DNA of 46,291 nt from an uncultured Anaerosolibacter sp. (GTDB lineage: Bacteria > Bacillota_A > Clostridia > Peptostreptococcales > Thermotaleaceae): the NCBI GenBank assembly GCA_937948705.1, contig CALECF010000132.1:1-46291 (forward strand), read 5' to 3'. Shown in pieces: positions 15,712 through 24,372 of the stretch. The notes beneath the pieces are model-generated. The model did no database searches and was not told the origin of the DNA. It saw only the letters and a program-made list of their open reading frames with translations. Within the stretch, counting starts at the first letter, position 1; each line of letters starts with the position of its first letter. A program made the translations under genes and the position numbers.

Positions 15712-17052
15712 ATGGAGGCAAGAACATTACTTATTCAAAATGGCATGGTTGTTACCATGAACAAATCAAGAGAAATTAAACAGGCGGATATCTTTATTCG
15801 GGGGAATAGAATAGAGGCCATAGGAGAACGTTTGCAGAGGGAAGCCGATGAAAAAATAGATGCCCAAGGAATGGTCATAATCCCAGGATTGATTCAAACC
15901 CATATTCACTTAACTCAGACCTTATTTAGGGGGCAGGCGGATGATTTAGAGCTGCTGGACTGGTTGAGGAAAAAGATATGGCCCTTGGAGGGTAGCCACA
16001 CCGAAGAGTCCAACCATATTTCAGCAAAGCTTGGAATCGCAGAACTCATAAAGGGTGGAACCACAGCCATTATAGATATGGAAACAGTGAATCATACAGA
16101 GGCTGCCATGGATGCAGTGCTTTCCTCAGGGATGAGGGCCCATATCGGAAAATGTATGATGGATTATGGAAAAGGGGTCCCGGCTGCCTTGATGGAGGAT
16201 ACAGAGGATTCCATAAGAGAGAGTGAGCGGCTATTAAAGGCTTGGCATGGTAAGGATCAGGGTAGAATTCAGTATGCCTTTGCCCCAAGATTTGTTGTCT
16301 CATGTACAGAGAAGCTTCTGATAAAGGTTCGTGATTTGGCCAGGGAGTATGGTGTCATGGTTCATACCCATGCATCGGAGAACCAAGGGGAGATTGACTT
16401 GGTGGAAAAGGATCGGGGCATGAGAAATATTCATTATCTGCATAAATTAGGGCTCACAGGAGAAAACCTTATTCTTGCCCACTGTATATGGCTGGATGAT
16501 GAGGAAATGAAAATACTGGCAGCCACAGGAACAAAAATCGCCCATTGCCCTAATTCTAACCTTAAATTGGCCTCTGGCATTGCAAAAATACCTGAATTAC
16601 TGGCTCTGGGTGCCAATGTATCTATTGGTGCAGATGGTGCGCCTTGTAACAATAACTTGGATATATTTAAGGAGATGCGAAGTGCAGCATTGATTCAAAA
16701 GGCAAGATTGTTCCAGCCAACGGTGATGCCTGCCCATAAAGTATTTGAGTTAGCAACACTGGGAGGCGCTAAGGCCATGGGCTTAGAAAATGAAATTGGC
16801 AGCATCGAAGAAGGAAAGAAAGCAGATTTAGCAATCCTTGATTTGAGCGATATTCATATCGCACCAACAAACGGGGGAGATATTATATCCCAGCTGGTGT
16901 ATTCAGCCACAGCACAAGATGTGAAAACGACCATTATCGATGGCAGGATCGTTATGAAGGATCGAACCCTCATCACCATGGATGAGAAAAGTATAAAGGA
17001 AGATGCCAACCGAGTCATTTTACAGCAGGTGGAAAGGGCAGGAATGATATAG
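15712..17052 (+). CDS. Amidohydrolase/deaminase of the MtaD-TrzA-guanine deaminase group
   Basis: 446 residues. Mononuclear-type amidohydrolase: HIH (H64, H66) in GLIQTHIHL, H in VHTHASENQGE, H in LAHCIWLDDEE, and D in SIGADGAPCNN. The closest named families are 5'-methylthioadenosine/S-adenosylhomocysteine or 5'-deoxyadenosine deaminases, triazine hydrolases and guanine/8-oxoguanine deaminases, all of which attack an exocyclic amino or halo group on an N-heterocycle. Lying directly before the molybdenum hydroxylase genes, a purine-base deaminase (guanine to xanthine) is the simplest reading. A role as the imidazolone-ring hydrolase is another option. ATG 15712 is preceded by AAGGGGGAGAAGG. 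Confidence 0.75.
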   Translation: MEARTLLIQNGMVVTMNKSREIKQADIFIRGNRIEAIGERLQREADEKIDAQGMVIIPGLIQTHIHLTQTLFRGQADDLELLDWLRKKIWPLEGSHTEESNHISAKLGIAELIKGGTTAIIDMETVNHTEAAMDAVLSSGMRAHIGKCMMDYGKGVPAALMEDTEDSIRESERLLKAWHGKDQGRIQYAFAPRFVVSCTEKLLIKVRDLAREYGVMVHTHASENQGEIDLVEKDRGMRNIHYLHKLGLTGENLILAHCIWLDDEEMKILAATGTKIAHCPNSNLKLASGIAKIPELLALGANVSIGADGAPCNNNLDIFKEMRSAALIQKARLFQPTVMPAHKVFELATLGGAKAMGLENEIGSIEEGKKADLAILDLSDIHIAPTNGGDIISQLVYSATAQDVKTTIIDGRIVMKDRTLITMDEKSIKEDANRVILQQVERAGMI

Positions 17053-17106
17053 CAGGTCAGACGATATTATGGGAAGATCATAGAGTGGGAAAGGAATGAG
17101 GCTGTG

Positions 17107-17997
17107 ATGATTACAAAATGTATCAGACCATCAACCTTGGGAGAAGCCTTGGAAGTATTAGATGAGCAGGGAAGTGAGGGACAGCTGATCGCAGGAGGCA
17201 CGGACTTAGTTATCGAAATGAAACACCCTGGATATACGAAGAAAACGCTAATCGATATTTCCCATCTAGAGGAGCTTCGCTTTATTGATATTGGAGAACA
17301 GGAGATTATTATAGGGGCAGGGACGAGATTTTCAGATATCGTAAACCATCAGGAGTTGAAAGGCATATGTAAGGGACTGTGGCAGGCATGTAAATCCGTG
17401 GGTTCTCCCCAAATTAGGAATGCTGGAACCATCGGTGGGAATATTTGTAATGGTTCCCCAGCTGCAGACTCCGTACCACCCCTTTTGGCCCTAGATGCCC
17501 GACTGATTATAAAAAATGCCACAATGACTAGAACTGTGGCATTGAAGGATTTCTATATCGATAAGGGAAAAGTTGCCATAGGGGCAGATGAATTGTTATA
17601 TGGCATACAGTTTAAAAAACCCCAAAAGGGTGAATACATCAGTTTCGAAAAACTGGGACTACGAAAGGCATTGGCCATTGCCAGATTATCCTGTTCGGTG
17701 TTTGTCTCCCTCGATGAAGAAAACAAAATCAAAGAGGCAAGGGTGGCCACTGGGGCTATGGGAAGGTATCCTCAGAGGGAAGAGGGGATAGAGAAGCTGT
17801 TCCTAGGGCAGACCCTTGATAAAGTATTGATAGAAATGAGTAGTCAGCAGATGACCCAAGTGGCAAAGCTGCGCCTTGGTGGAAGGAGCTCCGCTGCCTT
17901 TAAGTGTGAAGCAATACAAGGACTGTTTGGCAAAGCATTAAAACAGGTTGCAAAGGAGGCGAAAATCAATGATTTCTATCAATTTAATGGTGAATGA
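17107..17997 (+). CDS. Molybdenum hydroxylase (xanthine dehydrogenase type), FAD-binding subunit
   Basis: 296 residues of the FAD-binding PCMH fold: GQLIAGGTDLVIEM, then SVGSPQIRNAGTIGGNICNGSPAADS, the two FAD-contacting motifs of xanthine dehydrogenase and CO dehydrogenase medium subunits, and a C-terminal CO-dehydrogenase flavoprotein domain. ATG 17107 is chosen over GTG 17104 because GAGG (17097-17100) is properly spaced. The 3' end overlaps the iron-sulfur subunit gene by 29 bp, so the subunits are translated together. In this context it passes electrons from hydroxylation of a purine (for example hypoxanthine to xanthine) to a soluble acceptor. Confidence 0.9.
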   Translation: MITKCIRPSTLGEALEVLDEQGSEGQLIAGGTDLVIEMKHPGYTKKTLIDISHLEELRFIDIGEQEIIIGAGTRFSDIVNHQELKGICKGLWQACKSVGSPQIRNAGTIGGNICNGSPAADSVPPLLALDARLIIKNATMTRTVALKDFYIDKGKVAIGADELLYGIQFKKPQKGEYISFEKLGLRKALAIARLSCSVFVSLDEENKIKEARVATGAMGRYPQREEGIEKLFLGQTLDKVLIEMSSQQMTQVAKLRLGGRSSAAFKCEAIQGLFGKALKQVAKEAKINDFYQFNGE

Positions 17998-18472
17998 TCA
18001 ACAATACCAAGTGGAAGTGGAAGAAGAACTGCGTCTAATCGACCTGCTCCGGGAAAAGCTGCAGCTCATAGGTACAAAGGAAGGTTGCGGCGAGGGAGAA
18101 TGTGGTGCCTGTACCATTATTATGGATGGAAAGACAGTGAATTCATGTTTGGTGATGGCCTTTCAGGCAGATGGCAGCAGTATTACCACCATTGAAGGCG
18201 TTTCAAAAGGCCAAGAGCTTCACCCCATCCAGCAGGCATTTCTGGATGTAGGGGCAGTACAGTGCGGTTTTTGTACACCGGGGATGGTATTGTCAGCAAA
18301 GGCTCTGTTGGATGAAAATCAAACACCAGACCGTCAGCAGATCCGAGAAGGAATATCGGGGAATCTATGCCGATGTACAGGGTACAACAAGATCGTAGAT
18401 GCCATTGAGCTGGCATCATCCTATATAAAGGAGGGGCAAAAAGATGAAACCTCTTCAAGTAGTAGGAAATAG
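17969..18472 (+). CDS. Molybdenum hydroxylase, 2x[2Fe-2S] subunit
   Basis: 167 residues. Plant-ferredoxin-type cluster ligands C40, C45, C48 and C60 (GCGEGECGACT, NSC) and the second cluster's C99, C102, C134 and C136 (QCGFCTPGM, CRCTGY) are all present. I start at ATG 17969, which follows AAAGGAGG; the frame is open to 17948 but that would place the ribosome site inside the gene. Overlaps of 29 bp with both neighbours show a tightly coupled operon. It carries electrons from the molybdenum centre to the FAD subunit. Confidence 0.93.
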   Translation: MISINLMVNDQQYQVEVEEELRLIDLLREKLQLIGTKEGCGEGECGACTIIMDGKTVNSCLVMAFQADGSSITTIEGVSKGQELHPIQQAFLDVGAVQCGFCTPGMVLSAKALLDENQTPDRQQIREGISGNLCRCTGYNKIVDAIELASSYIKEGQKDETSSSSRK

Positions 18473-19700
18473 AGTTCTTAGAGTAGACGGGGAAGCAAAA
18501 GTGACGGGGACTGCTTTATACCCTCAAGATCTTTTTATGGAGGATATGTTGTATGGCGCAACCCTTCGATCTGATAAACCCCATGCATTTATTGAGGTAG
18601 ATACAGGGGAAGCAGAAAAAATGCCAGGGGTTGTGAGGGTTTTGACGGCAAAAGATGTGACAGGACACAATCATCATGGTGTTTTGTTTAAGGACCATGA
18701 TGTATTTTGTGGGGAAAAGGTGAGACGAATCGGAGATCCTATCGCCTTTGTTATTGGAACAAGTGAGAGAATCGCAAAGGAAGCCCTTGAGAAAATTAAA
18801 GTGTTGTATAAGGAAATTCCAGCGATATTTGATCCTATAGAGGCAATGGATGAAAAAGCACCCAAGGTCCATGGAGACAGCAATATCCGCTACCACTATA
18901 AATGCAGAAAAGGTGATGTAGATGAGGCATTTAAGGCATGCGATGTGATTGTAGAACGAGAGTATAAAACCTCCATGGTGGACCACGCATTTTTACAGCC
19001 TGAGGCGGGAATCGCTCATATGGATGAAGCGGGAAATGTGGTCGTACTGGCGGCAACTCAGTATCCCCACTTTGATCAATTGGAAGTGGCAGAAGCGTTA
19101 GGTTTCCCTATAGAAAGAGTAACGATTATCAACCCTGCCGTGGGTGGTGCTTTTGGGGGAAGAGAAGATATCACCATGCAGATTCATTTGGCCCTTGCCG
19201 CCTATTTGACAGGAAAGCCAGTGAAGGTGATTTATGGTCGGGAGGAGTCTTTCTATGCCCATTCTAAACGGCATCCTATTACGATGAAATATAAGATGGG
19301 AGCCACAAAGGAGGGGAAACTTTTGGCATTGGAAGCTACCTTGGTAGGGGATACAGGTGCCTATGCATCCTGGGCAATCAATGTCATGCGAAAAGCCGGT
19401 GTCCATGCAACGGGTCCCTATGAGATTCCCCATGTCAAGGTAGACAGCTATGCGGTGTATACCAATAATCCCTTCTGTGGTGCCATGAGAGGCTTTGGAG
19501 CTACCCAAACGCCCATCGGCTCAGAACAGCAAATGGATATCCTTGCGGAAGCATTAGGAATAGATCCGATACAGTTTCGGTTAATGAACTGCCTACAGGT
19601 AGGTAGTGAAACGTCCAATAGACAGATTCTTCACGAAAGCGTGCCTCTTGCCCAGTGCATCGAGGCAGTGAGAGATCGTATGTTTCAGGAATTGAGGTGA
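18444..19700 (+). CDS. Molybdenum hydroxylase, molybdopterin subunit part 1 (N-terminal half)
   Basis: 418 residues covering the first half of the roughly 750-residue molybdenum subunit: GEAKVTGTALYPQD, then ATQYPHFDQLEVAEALG, GGAFGGREDITMQ (the molybdopterin-contacting glycine loop) and AMRGFGATQTP. It stops at TGA 19698-19700, and the second half begins four bases later in another frame. The same L/M division occurs naturally in clostridial nicotinate dehydrogenase, a selenium-containing relative, so this may be two real subunits and not a broken gene. Substrate inferred to be a purine because adenine deaminase, permease and xanthine-pathway genes flank it. Confidence 0.85.
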   Translation: MKPLQVVGNRVLRVDGEAKVTGTALYPQDLFMEDMLYGATLRSDKPHAFIEVDTGEAEKMPGVVRVLTAKDVTGHNHHGVLFKDHDVFCGEKVRRIGDPIAFVIGTSERIAKEALEKIKVLYKEIPAIFDPIEAMDEKAPKVHGDSNIRYHYKCRKGDVDEAFKACDVIVEREYKTSMVDHAFLQPEAGIAHMDEAGNVVVLAATQYPHFDQLEVAEALGFPIERVTIINPAVGGAFGGREDITMQIHLALAAYLTGKPVKVIYGREESFYAHSKRHPITMKYKMGATKEGKLLALEATLVGDTGAYASWAINVMRKAGVHATGPYEIPHVKVDSYAVYTNNPFCGAMRGFGATQTPIGSEQQMDILAEALGIDPIQFRLMNCLQVGSETSNRQILHESVPLAQCIEAVRDRMFQELR

Positions 19701-19704
19701 TGGG

Positions 19705-20700
19705 ATGAAGAAGAGAGGAAAGGGTATCGCTGCCGCATTCTATGGTACGGGTTATGGCAATGGATATCCAGATGTATCCACGGCAAGGGCAGAAGTAAGC
19801 AAGGAAGGAAAAATAATCATCTACATCGGTGCAACCGAGGTAGGGCAGGGTGCTAAAACCATTTTTTGTCAGATGGCTGCTGAAATATTGGGTGTAAAGA
19901 CCTCTGACATTCAATTTGTTTGTGAGGACACTTCACAAATGCCAGATGCAGGCACTGCTGCCGCCAGCCGTCAGACCTATAACTCAGGGAATGCTGTAAA
20001 AAAGGCATCAGAAGCCCTGCGATATATGTTGGTTGAACAGGCGAAGACCTATTTGCAATTGAATGCAGTCCATGGCTTAGAACTGAAAGACCATTGGATT
20101 TATCTAAAGGATTTTCCCAAGAAAAGAGTACACTTTAAGGATCTTGCAGGAGAAGCAGTCCTCCATGTGGAAGAAACCTTTACGGCTCAAACAGTCAAGA
20201 TGGATGAGGAAACAGGAGAAGGGGCTCCCTATTGGCCCTATACCTTTTGTTGTTATGGTGTAGAGGTGGAAGTAGATACAGAAACAGGAGAAATACAAGT
20301 CATCAGGGGTGTCTGTGCCCAGGATGTGGGAAAGGCGATTAACCCTGAACTCATTGAAGGACAGATAGATGGAGGCTTTGCCATGGGGTTAGGATATGGC
20401 CTGATGGAAGATTTAGGCCTGTCCAAGGGAGAGATCAAACATAATCGTTTTTCTAATTATTTAATTCCTACAGCTTTAGATGTGCCAGAGCTGGAGAAAA
20501 TTATCATTGAGGATCCTTCATCTACAGGTCCTTTTGGGGCCAAAGGCATTGGAGAACCAGTTATGATTCCTGTCGCACCCGCCATCTTGAATGCAATTTT
20601 TGATGCCATTGGTATCCGATTTTACGAGATTCCCGTAACACCTGAGCGGGTATTAATAGCGATAAAAGAGGATCGCAAGGAGGAGAAAAATGACAAGTAA
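19705..20700 (+). CDS. Molybdenum hydroxylase, molybdopterin subunit part 2 (C-terminal half)
   Basis: 331 residues matching the second half of the molybdenum subunit: GIAAAFYGTGYGNG, YIGATEVGQGAKT (a Q-G-x-x-T cofactor loop), AGTAAASRQTYNSGNAV, and GPFGAKGIGEPVMIPVAPAILNAI containing the general-base Glu in KGIGEP. It has its own start (ATG 19705), with GAGGTGATGGG before it, which supports translation as a separate chain. The last 11 bases overlap the adenine deaminase start. No separate maturation gene (XdhC-like, SelD or Mop cytidylyltransferase) is present in the window. Confidence 0.87.
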   Translation: MKKRGKGIAAAFYGTGYGNGYPDVSTARAEVSKEGKIIIYIGATEVGQGAKTIFCQMAAEILGVKTSDIQFVCEDTSQMPDAGTAAASRQTYNSGNAVKKASEALRYMLVEQAKTYLQLNAVHGLELKDHWIYLKDFPKKRVHFKDLAGEAVLHVEETFTAQTVKMDEETGEGAPYWPYTFCCYGVEVEVDTETGEIQVIRGVCAQDVGKAINPELIEGQIDGGFAMGLGYGLMEDLGLSKGEIKHNRFSNYLIPTALDVPELEKIIIEDPSSTGPFGAKGIGEPVMIPVAPAILNAIFDAIGIRFYEIPVTPERVLIAIKEDRKEEKNDK

Positions 20701-22411
20701 TCTAAAAGATAGGATTGATATAGCCGCAGGGAGAAAGAAAGCACCCTTGGTGTTGAAAAACTGTGAGATTGTCAATGTATTTACCGAGGAAATCATTCAT
20801 GGGGATATTGCCATCTCTGGAGAAACCATCGTGGGGATTGGAAGTTATGAAGGGGAAGAAGAAATTGACCTCTCCGGGAGATATGTGGCCCCTGGTTTGA
20901 TTGACGGCCATGTCCATATCGAGTCCTCCATGGTAACACCAGGTCAATTTGCCAGGGCCACTGTGCCCAAGGGAACCACCACCATTATTGCAGATCCCCA
21001 TGAGATTGGCAATGTCTGCGGATTAGAAGGCATTCGGTATATATTAGAGGAAAGCAAGGACTTACCATTGAGCGTATTTATCATGCTACCTTCATGTGTT
21101 CCAGCCACATCCTTTGAAAACTCAGGGGCTGTGTTAGATGCAGAAAAACTGAAGGAGCTTATGGATCACCCAAGGGTATTGGGATTGGGAGAATTGATGG
21201 ATTACCCAGCTGTGATCAATGGGGATCAGATGGTCTTAGATAAAATTCAGATCGTGGGCAATAAACTCATCGACGGTCATGGTCCTGCCATCACAGATCA
21301 AGCCCTTAATGCTTATGTTATGGCAGGCACAAAAACAGAGCATGAATGTTCAACCCAAGAAGAGATGCTAGATCGATTGCGTCTGGGTATGTATATACAA
21401 ATTCGTGAGGGTTCCGCTGCTAGAAACTTGGAAGAATTGATTCGAGGTGTCACTAAAGAGAATCTGAGAAGGTGCTTATTTTGTACCGATGATCGCCATC
21501 CTGAAGATATTTTGGTACACGGACACATCGATAATAATATACGAACAGCAATAAAAGGTGGATTTAATCCTATTTCTGCCATAAGACTGGCGACCTTGAA
21601 TGCGGCTGAATGTTATGGACTAAAGGGTATGGGTGCCATTGCGCCGGGTTATAAGGCGGATCTGATTGTGGTGGATGACCTTAAACAGTTCAATGTCATA
21701 GAGGTATACAAAGAAGGTAAACTGGTAGCTAAGGATGGTGAGGCATTGTTCGAGGTGGAACTACATCAAAATGATGCTGTACTCAATACTGTCAATATCA
21801 ACAAGGTAAGCAGAGAAAAACTGGAAATTTACGTAGCATCGGATATTGCCAATGTCATTAAGATACTACCCCATAGTTTGTTGACAGAAAGGGTAGTGCG
21901 GAAAATCGAAACAGTGGATGGGAAATTTAGATTTCATAGCCAGTTGGATATTTTAAAGATGGCTGTGATTGAACGACATAAGGGAACAGGAAATATTGGC
22001 TTGGCTTTGGTAGAGGATTTTAAACTGAAAAATGGCGCCATCGCATCTACGGTAGCCCACGATTCCCACAACCTAGTGGTGATCGGGGATAATGACGATG
22101 ACATCATGGCCGCCATTGAAGAAATCGAAAGATGTGGCGGTGGTATTACCATCTGCTCTGAAGGTAAGGTATTGAAGACATTGCCTCTACCAATTGCAGG
22201 TATCATTTCTGACCAGACCATCGAAACCGTAGATTTGCAATTGAAAGAAATGATGGAGGTTGCTCGAAATCTTGGGGTGAACAAAAATGTAGATCCTTTT
22301 ATGACACTATCGTTCTTGGCTTTGCCAGTGATCCCGTCCATTAAATTAACGGATATGGGGTTGTTTGATGTAGATACCTTCAGCTTCATGAACTTAAGCG
22401 TACAGGAGTAA
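20690..22411 (+). CDS. ade: Adenine deaminase
   Basis: 573 residues with all family ligands: HVH (H74, H76) in GLIDGHVHIESS, E168 in GLGELMDY, H197 in IDGHGPA, H218 in TEHECS, and D267 in FCTDDRHPED, plus STVAHDSHNLVVIG in the C-terminal domain. It converts adenine to hypoxanthine and ammonia, providing substrate for the molybdenum hydroxylase encoded just upstream, with which it overlaps by 11 bp. AAGGAGGAG precedes ATG 20690. It is the canonical member of the pair in this window and a useful reference for the divergent paralog at 12238. Confidence 0.92.
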   Translation: MTSNLKDRIDIAAGRKKAPLVLKNCEIVNVFTEEIIHGDIAISGETIVGIGSYEGEEEIDLSGRYVAPGLIDGHVHIESSMVTPGQFARATVPKGTTTIIADPHEIGNVCGLEGIRYILEESKDLPLSVFIMLPSCVPATSFENSGAVLDAEKLKELMDHPRVLGLGELMDYPAVINGDQMVLDKIQIVGNKLIDGHGPAITDQALNAYVMAGTKTEHECSTQEEMLDRLRLGMYIQIREGSAARNLEELIRGVTKENLRRCLFCTDDRHPEDILVHGHIDNNIRTAIKGGFNPISAIRLATLNAAECYGLKGMGAIAPGYKADLIVVDDLKQFNVIEVYKEGKLVAKDGEALFEVELHQNDAVLNTVNINKVSREKLEIYVASDIANVIKILPHSLLTERVVRKIETVDGKFRFHSQLDILKMAVIERHKGTGNIGLALVEDFKLKNGAIASTVAHDSHNLVVIGDNDDDIMAAIEEIERCGGGITICSEGKVLKTLPLPIAGIISDQTIETVDLQLKEMMEVARNLGVNKNVDPFMTLSFLALPVIPSIKLTDMGLFDVDTFSFMNLSVQE

Positions 22412-22474
22412 GAAGACAAGAAAAACGAGACATCTAGTAAATGCAGAATCACAAGGGAAAAAGGGGGACCAAGG

Positions 22475-24055
22475 ATGAAACTTGGTATAGGGAAGTTCCA
22501 ATATTTAGCATTTTTATCTCTCTGTGTCTGTCTAGGAACTGCAACCGTAGTTGCAAGGTATGTACAAAGTAACTTGATGATAGGGATCTTTGTCTTCGCC
22601 CTTGCAGGATTGATGACCTTCTTACTGCAAAGTTTATTTAAAAGCAGTTTGAACACTCTAAAATCTATTATTCAGAGTGTGAATAAGAACGATCTGATGA
22701 TTGATATACAAGAGGAGCATCAGAGCTTTACAGAAGATATTGTGCTGGAAATCAAAAAGATGCTGGATGTACTGAAGGAAAATTTTAGACAGCAAGTCCA
22801 GATGTCCTCTCAGATATCTACGGTCAGCAACCAACTAAATACGATATCCAGCGAATGTACCGATAGCATGGGGAGTGTGGTAGCTACCACAGAAGAAACG
22901 TGCAGCAACAATGAAAAACAATTTCATATGCTGGAGCGTATTGCGGAGAATATTGAGACAGTGGTGAACATCTTAAAAGATATCAATGAAGAGATGAATG
23001 CCACGGCAAAATTCACTGCGGAATCTATTGGATCAGCAAAGCAGGGTATTAATAGTACAGGAGAAATCCGAACAAAGATGAAAGAGATCAAGGAATTGGT
23101 AAGTTATAATGCCCAGGAGATTCAAACACTGAAAAAGCGATCAGAAGAGGTAGTCGATCTTATTGCTCTGATCAATGCCATCGCTAGTCAAACCACCATG
23201 CTGGCTTTAAATGCATCGATTGAAGCGGCTAGGGCAGGAGAGCATGGAAAGGGATTCGCAGTGGTAGCCACGGAAGTAAGTAAACTTTCCCAAGAAACCA
23301 CTGGGGTTTCTAACAAGATTCAAGATGTGATCATGACCCTTCAAAAAGAAATAGTATCCATTGCCAAGATGCTAGAAAATGAAATGCGCCACGTAGAGGA
23401 AGGGTATCTTGTCATTGATAAAACCATAGGGGGTCTTTATAGCATAGATGATACCCTAAGTGGTTGTGTAGAGCAGGTCGAGAAAGTGCAAAAACAGATT
23501 TTAAAGCTGAATCAGAGTGGCCAGGAAATCGTAGTTGGTATTGATAATGTAACTAATTTTTCAAAGGAGATTTTTTCTCAGATGCAGTTCACAGCAGCTC
23601 AAACGAGTATTCAGAATGAGAGAATTGCCACCCTTAAAGAAATTGCAGGTAGACTAGGCGAAGATGCCGATCATATGCAGCAGTATGTTACCAGCAAAGT
23701 CATGGAAGGGAAGATGAGAAAAGCAGTCAGCTATATTCAGCAGCAGACCAATAAACAGACAATCCATGATCGTATGCTAGAAGCCTTGAGTACTGAGACA
23801 GGAATGGATGTCATATATATCACAAATAGTAACGGAGAGGTTCGATATTGCAATGAAAAAGGTGCAATTGGATTGAATCTTTATAAGATTGACCCTAGCT
23901 ATGAAGCTATGAGAAGAGGAAGAAGTGAATTTGTGACAACACCTGTAAAAAACAGGGTAGAGGATGGTAGACTATTTAAGTTCTTCGCCATGATTGATAA
24001 TATGGGCATCATCTATCAAGTAGGACTATCCATCGATACGTTACTGAAATTTTAG
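22475..24055 (+). CDS. Methyl-accepting chemotaxis-type protein with C-terminal sensor domain
   Basis: 526 residues. Two hydrophobic segments (about 10-30 and 34-50) with almost no loop between them are followed by a long coiled coil. The conserved signalling hairpin appears as ASQTTMLALNASIEAARAGEHGKGFAVVATEVSKLSQE. A PAS/Cache-like domain sits at the C-terminus (about 435-526; TETGMDVIYITNSNGEVRY through GIIYQVGLSIDTLL). So the protein is membrane-anchored but senses inside the cell, unlike classic receptors with a periplasmic or extracellular domain. It follows the adenine deaminase gene by 63 bp, with AAGGGGGACCAAGG before ATG 22475, so it may report purine or redox state to the chemotaxis system. 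Ligand unknown. Confidence 0.85.
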   Translation: MKLGIGKFQYLAFLSLCVCLGTATVVARYVQSNLMIGIFVFALAGLMTFLLQSLFKSSLNTLKSIIQSVNKNDLMIDIQEEHQSFTEDIVLEIKKMLDVLKENFRQQVQMSSQISTVSNQLNTISSECTDSMGSVVATTEETCSNNEKQFHMLERIAENIETVVNILKDINEEMNATAKFTAESIGSAKQGINSTGEIRTKMKEIKELVSYNAQEIQTLKKRSEEVVDLIALINAIASQTTMLALNASIEAARAGEHGKGFAVVATEVSKLSQETTGVSNKIQDVIMTLQKEIVSIAKMLENEMRHVEEGYLVIDKTIGGLYSIDDTLSGCVEQVEKVQKQILKLNQSGQEIVVGIDNVTNFSKEIFSQMQFTAAQTSIQNERIATLKEIAGRLGEDADHMQQYVTSKVMEGKMRKAVSYIQQQTNKQTIHDRMLEALSTETGMDVIYITNSNGEVRYCNEKGAIGLNLYKIDPSYEAMRRGRSEFVTTPVKNRVEDGRLFKFFAMIDNMGIIYQVGLSIDTLLKF

Positions 24056-24134
24056 GTTTGTTCTCAATACTAAACTTATAGATAGATCCTCCGTGTCAAA
24101 TAGGGTAATAGGGAGGTCAATATCTGTGGTCCCC

Positions 24135-24197
24135 GGGCGGGAAAACCCCGCCCCTACCATGGACACAGCATTTCGTAGGGGCAGGGTTATCCTGCAC
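24135..24197. repeat. Palindromic GC-rich intergenic element
   Basis: An arm at 24135-24157 (GGGCGGGAAAACCCCGCCCC plus TAC) is inversely repeated at 24175-24197 with a few mismatches, and the left arm is itself a hairpin. It stands out from the AT-rich surroundings and resembles dispersed GTAGGGGC-type repeats found between genes in many bacteria. A related word, GTAGGGG, begins the repeat at 37825. Confidence 0.6.
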
Positions 24198-24231
24198 ATC
24201 TTCATATCTACAACTGAACATGTAATCCAAC

Positions 24232-24273
24232 AAAAACCTTGATGTATGATAGTTATCATACATCAAGGTTTTT
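24232..24273 (+). terminator. Rho-independent terminator after the chemoreceptor gene
   Basis: A perfect 20-bp stem (24232-24251 with 24254-24273) ends in a T run. It closes the long purine transcript. Confidence 0.88.
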
Positions 24274-24372
24274 CCTTTTTAAGGGAAAAACAGTCATATC
24301 GAGGGTATTATCAAATAAAATACAATAGGAAATGAAATGAGGAGTAAGTCTAAAAGAGGTGGAGGGGATAGA

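Noticed and set aside
19690..19710. Frameshift mutation in the molybdenum subunit gene
   Set aside because: The second half has a good ribosome site and start, and a natural two-chain arrangement exists in a related enzyme; kept as an open question, not called a pseudogene.
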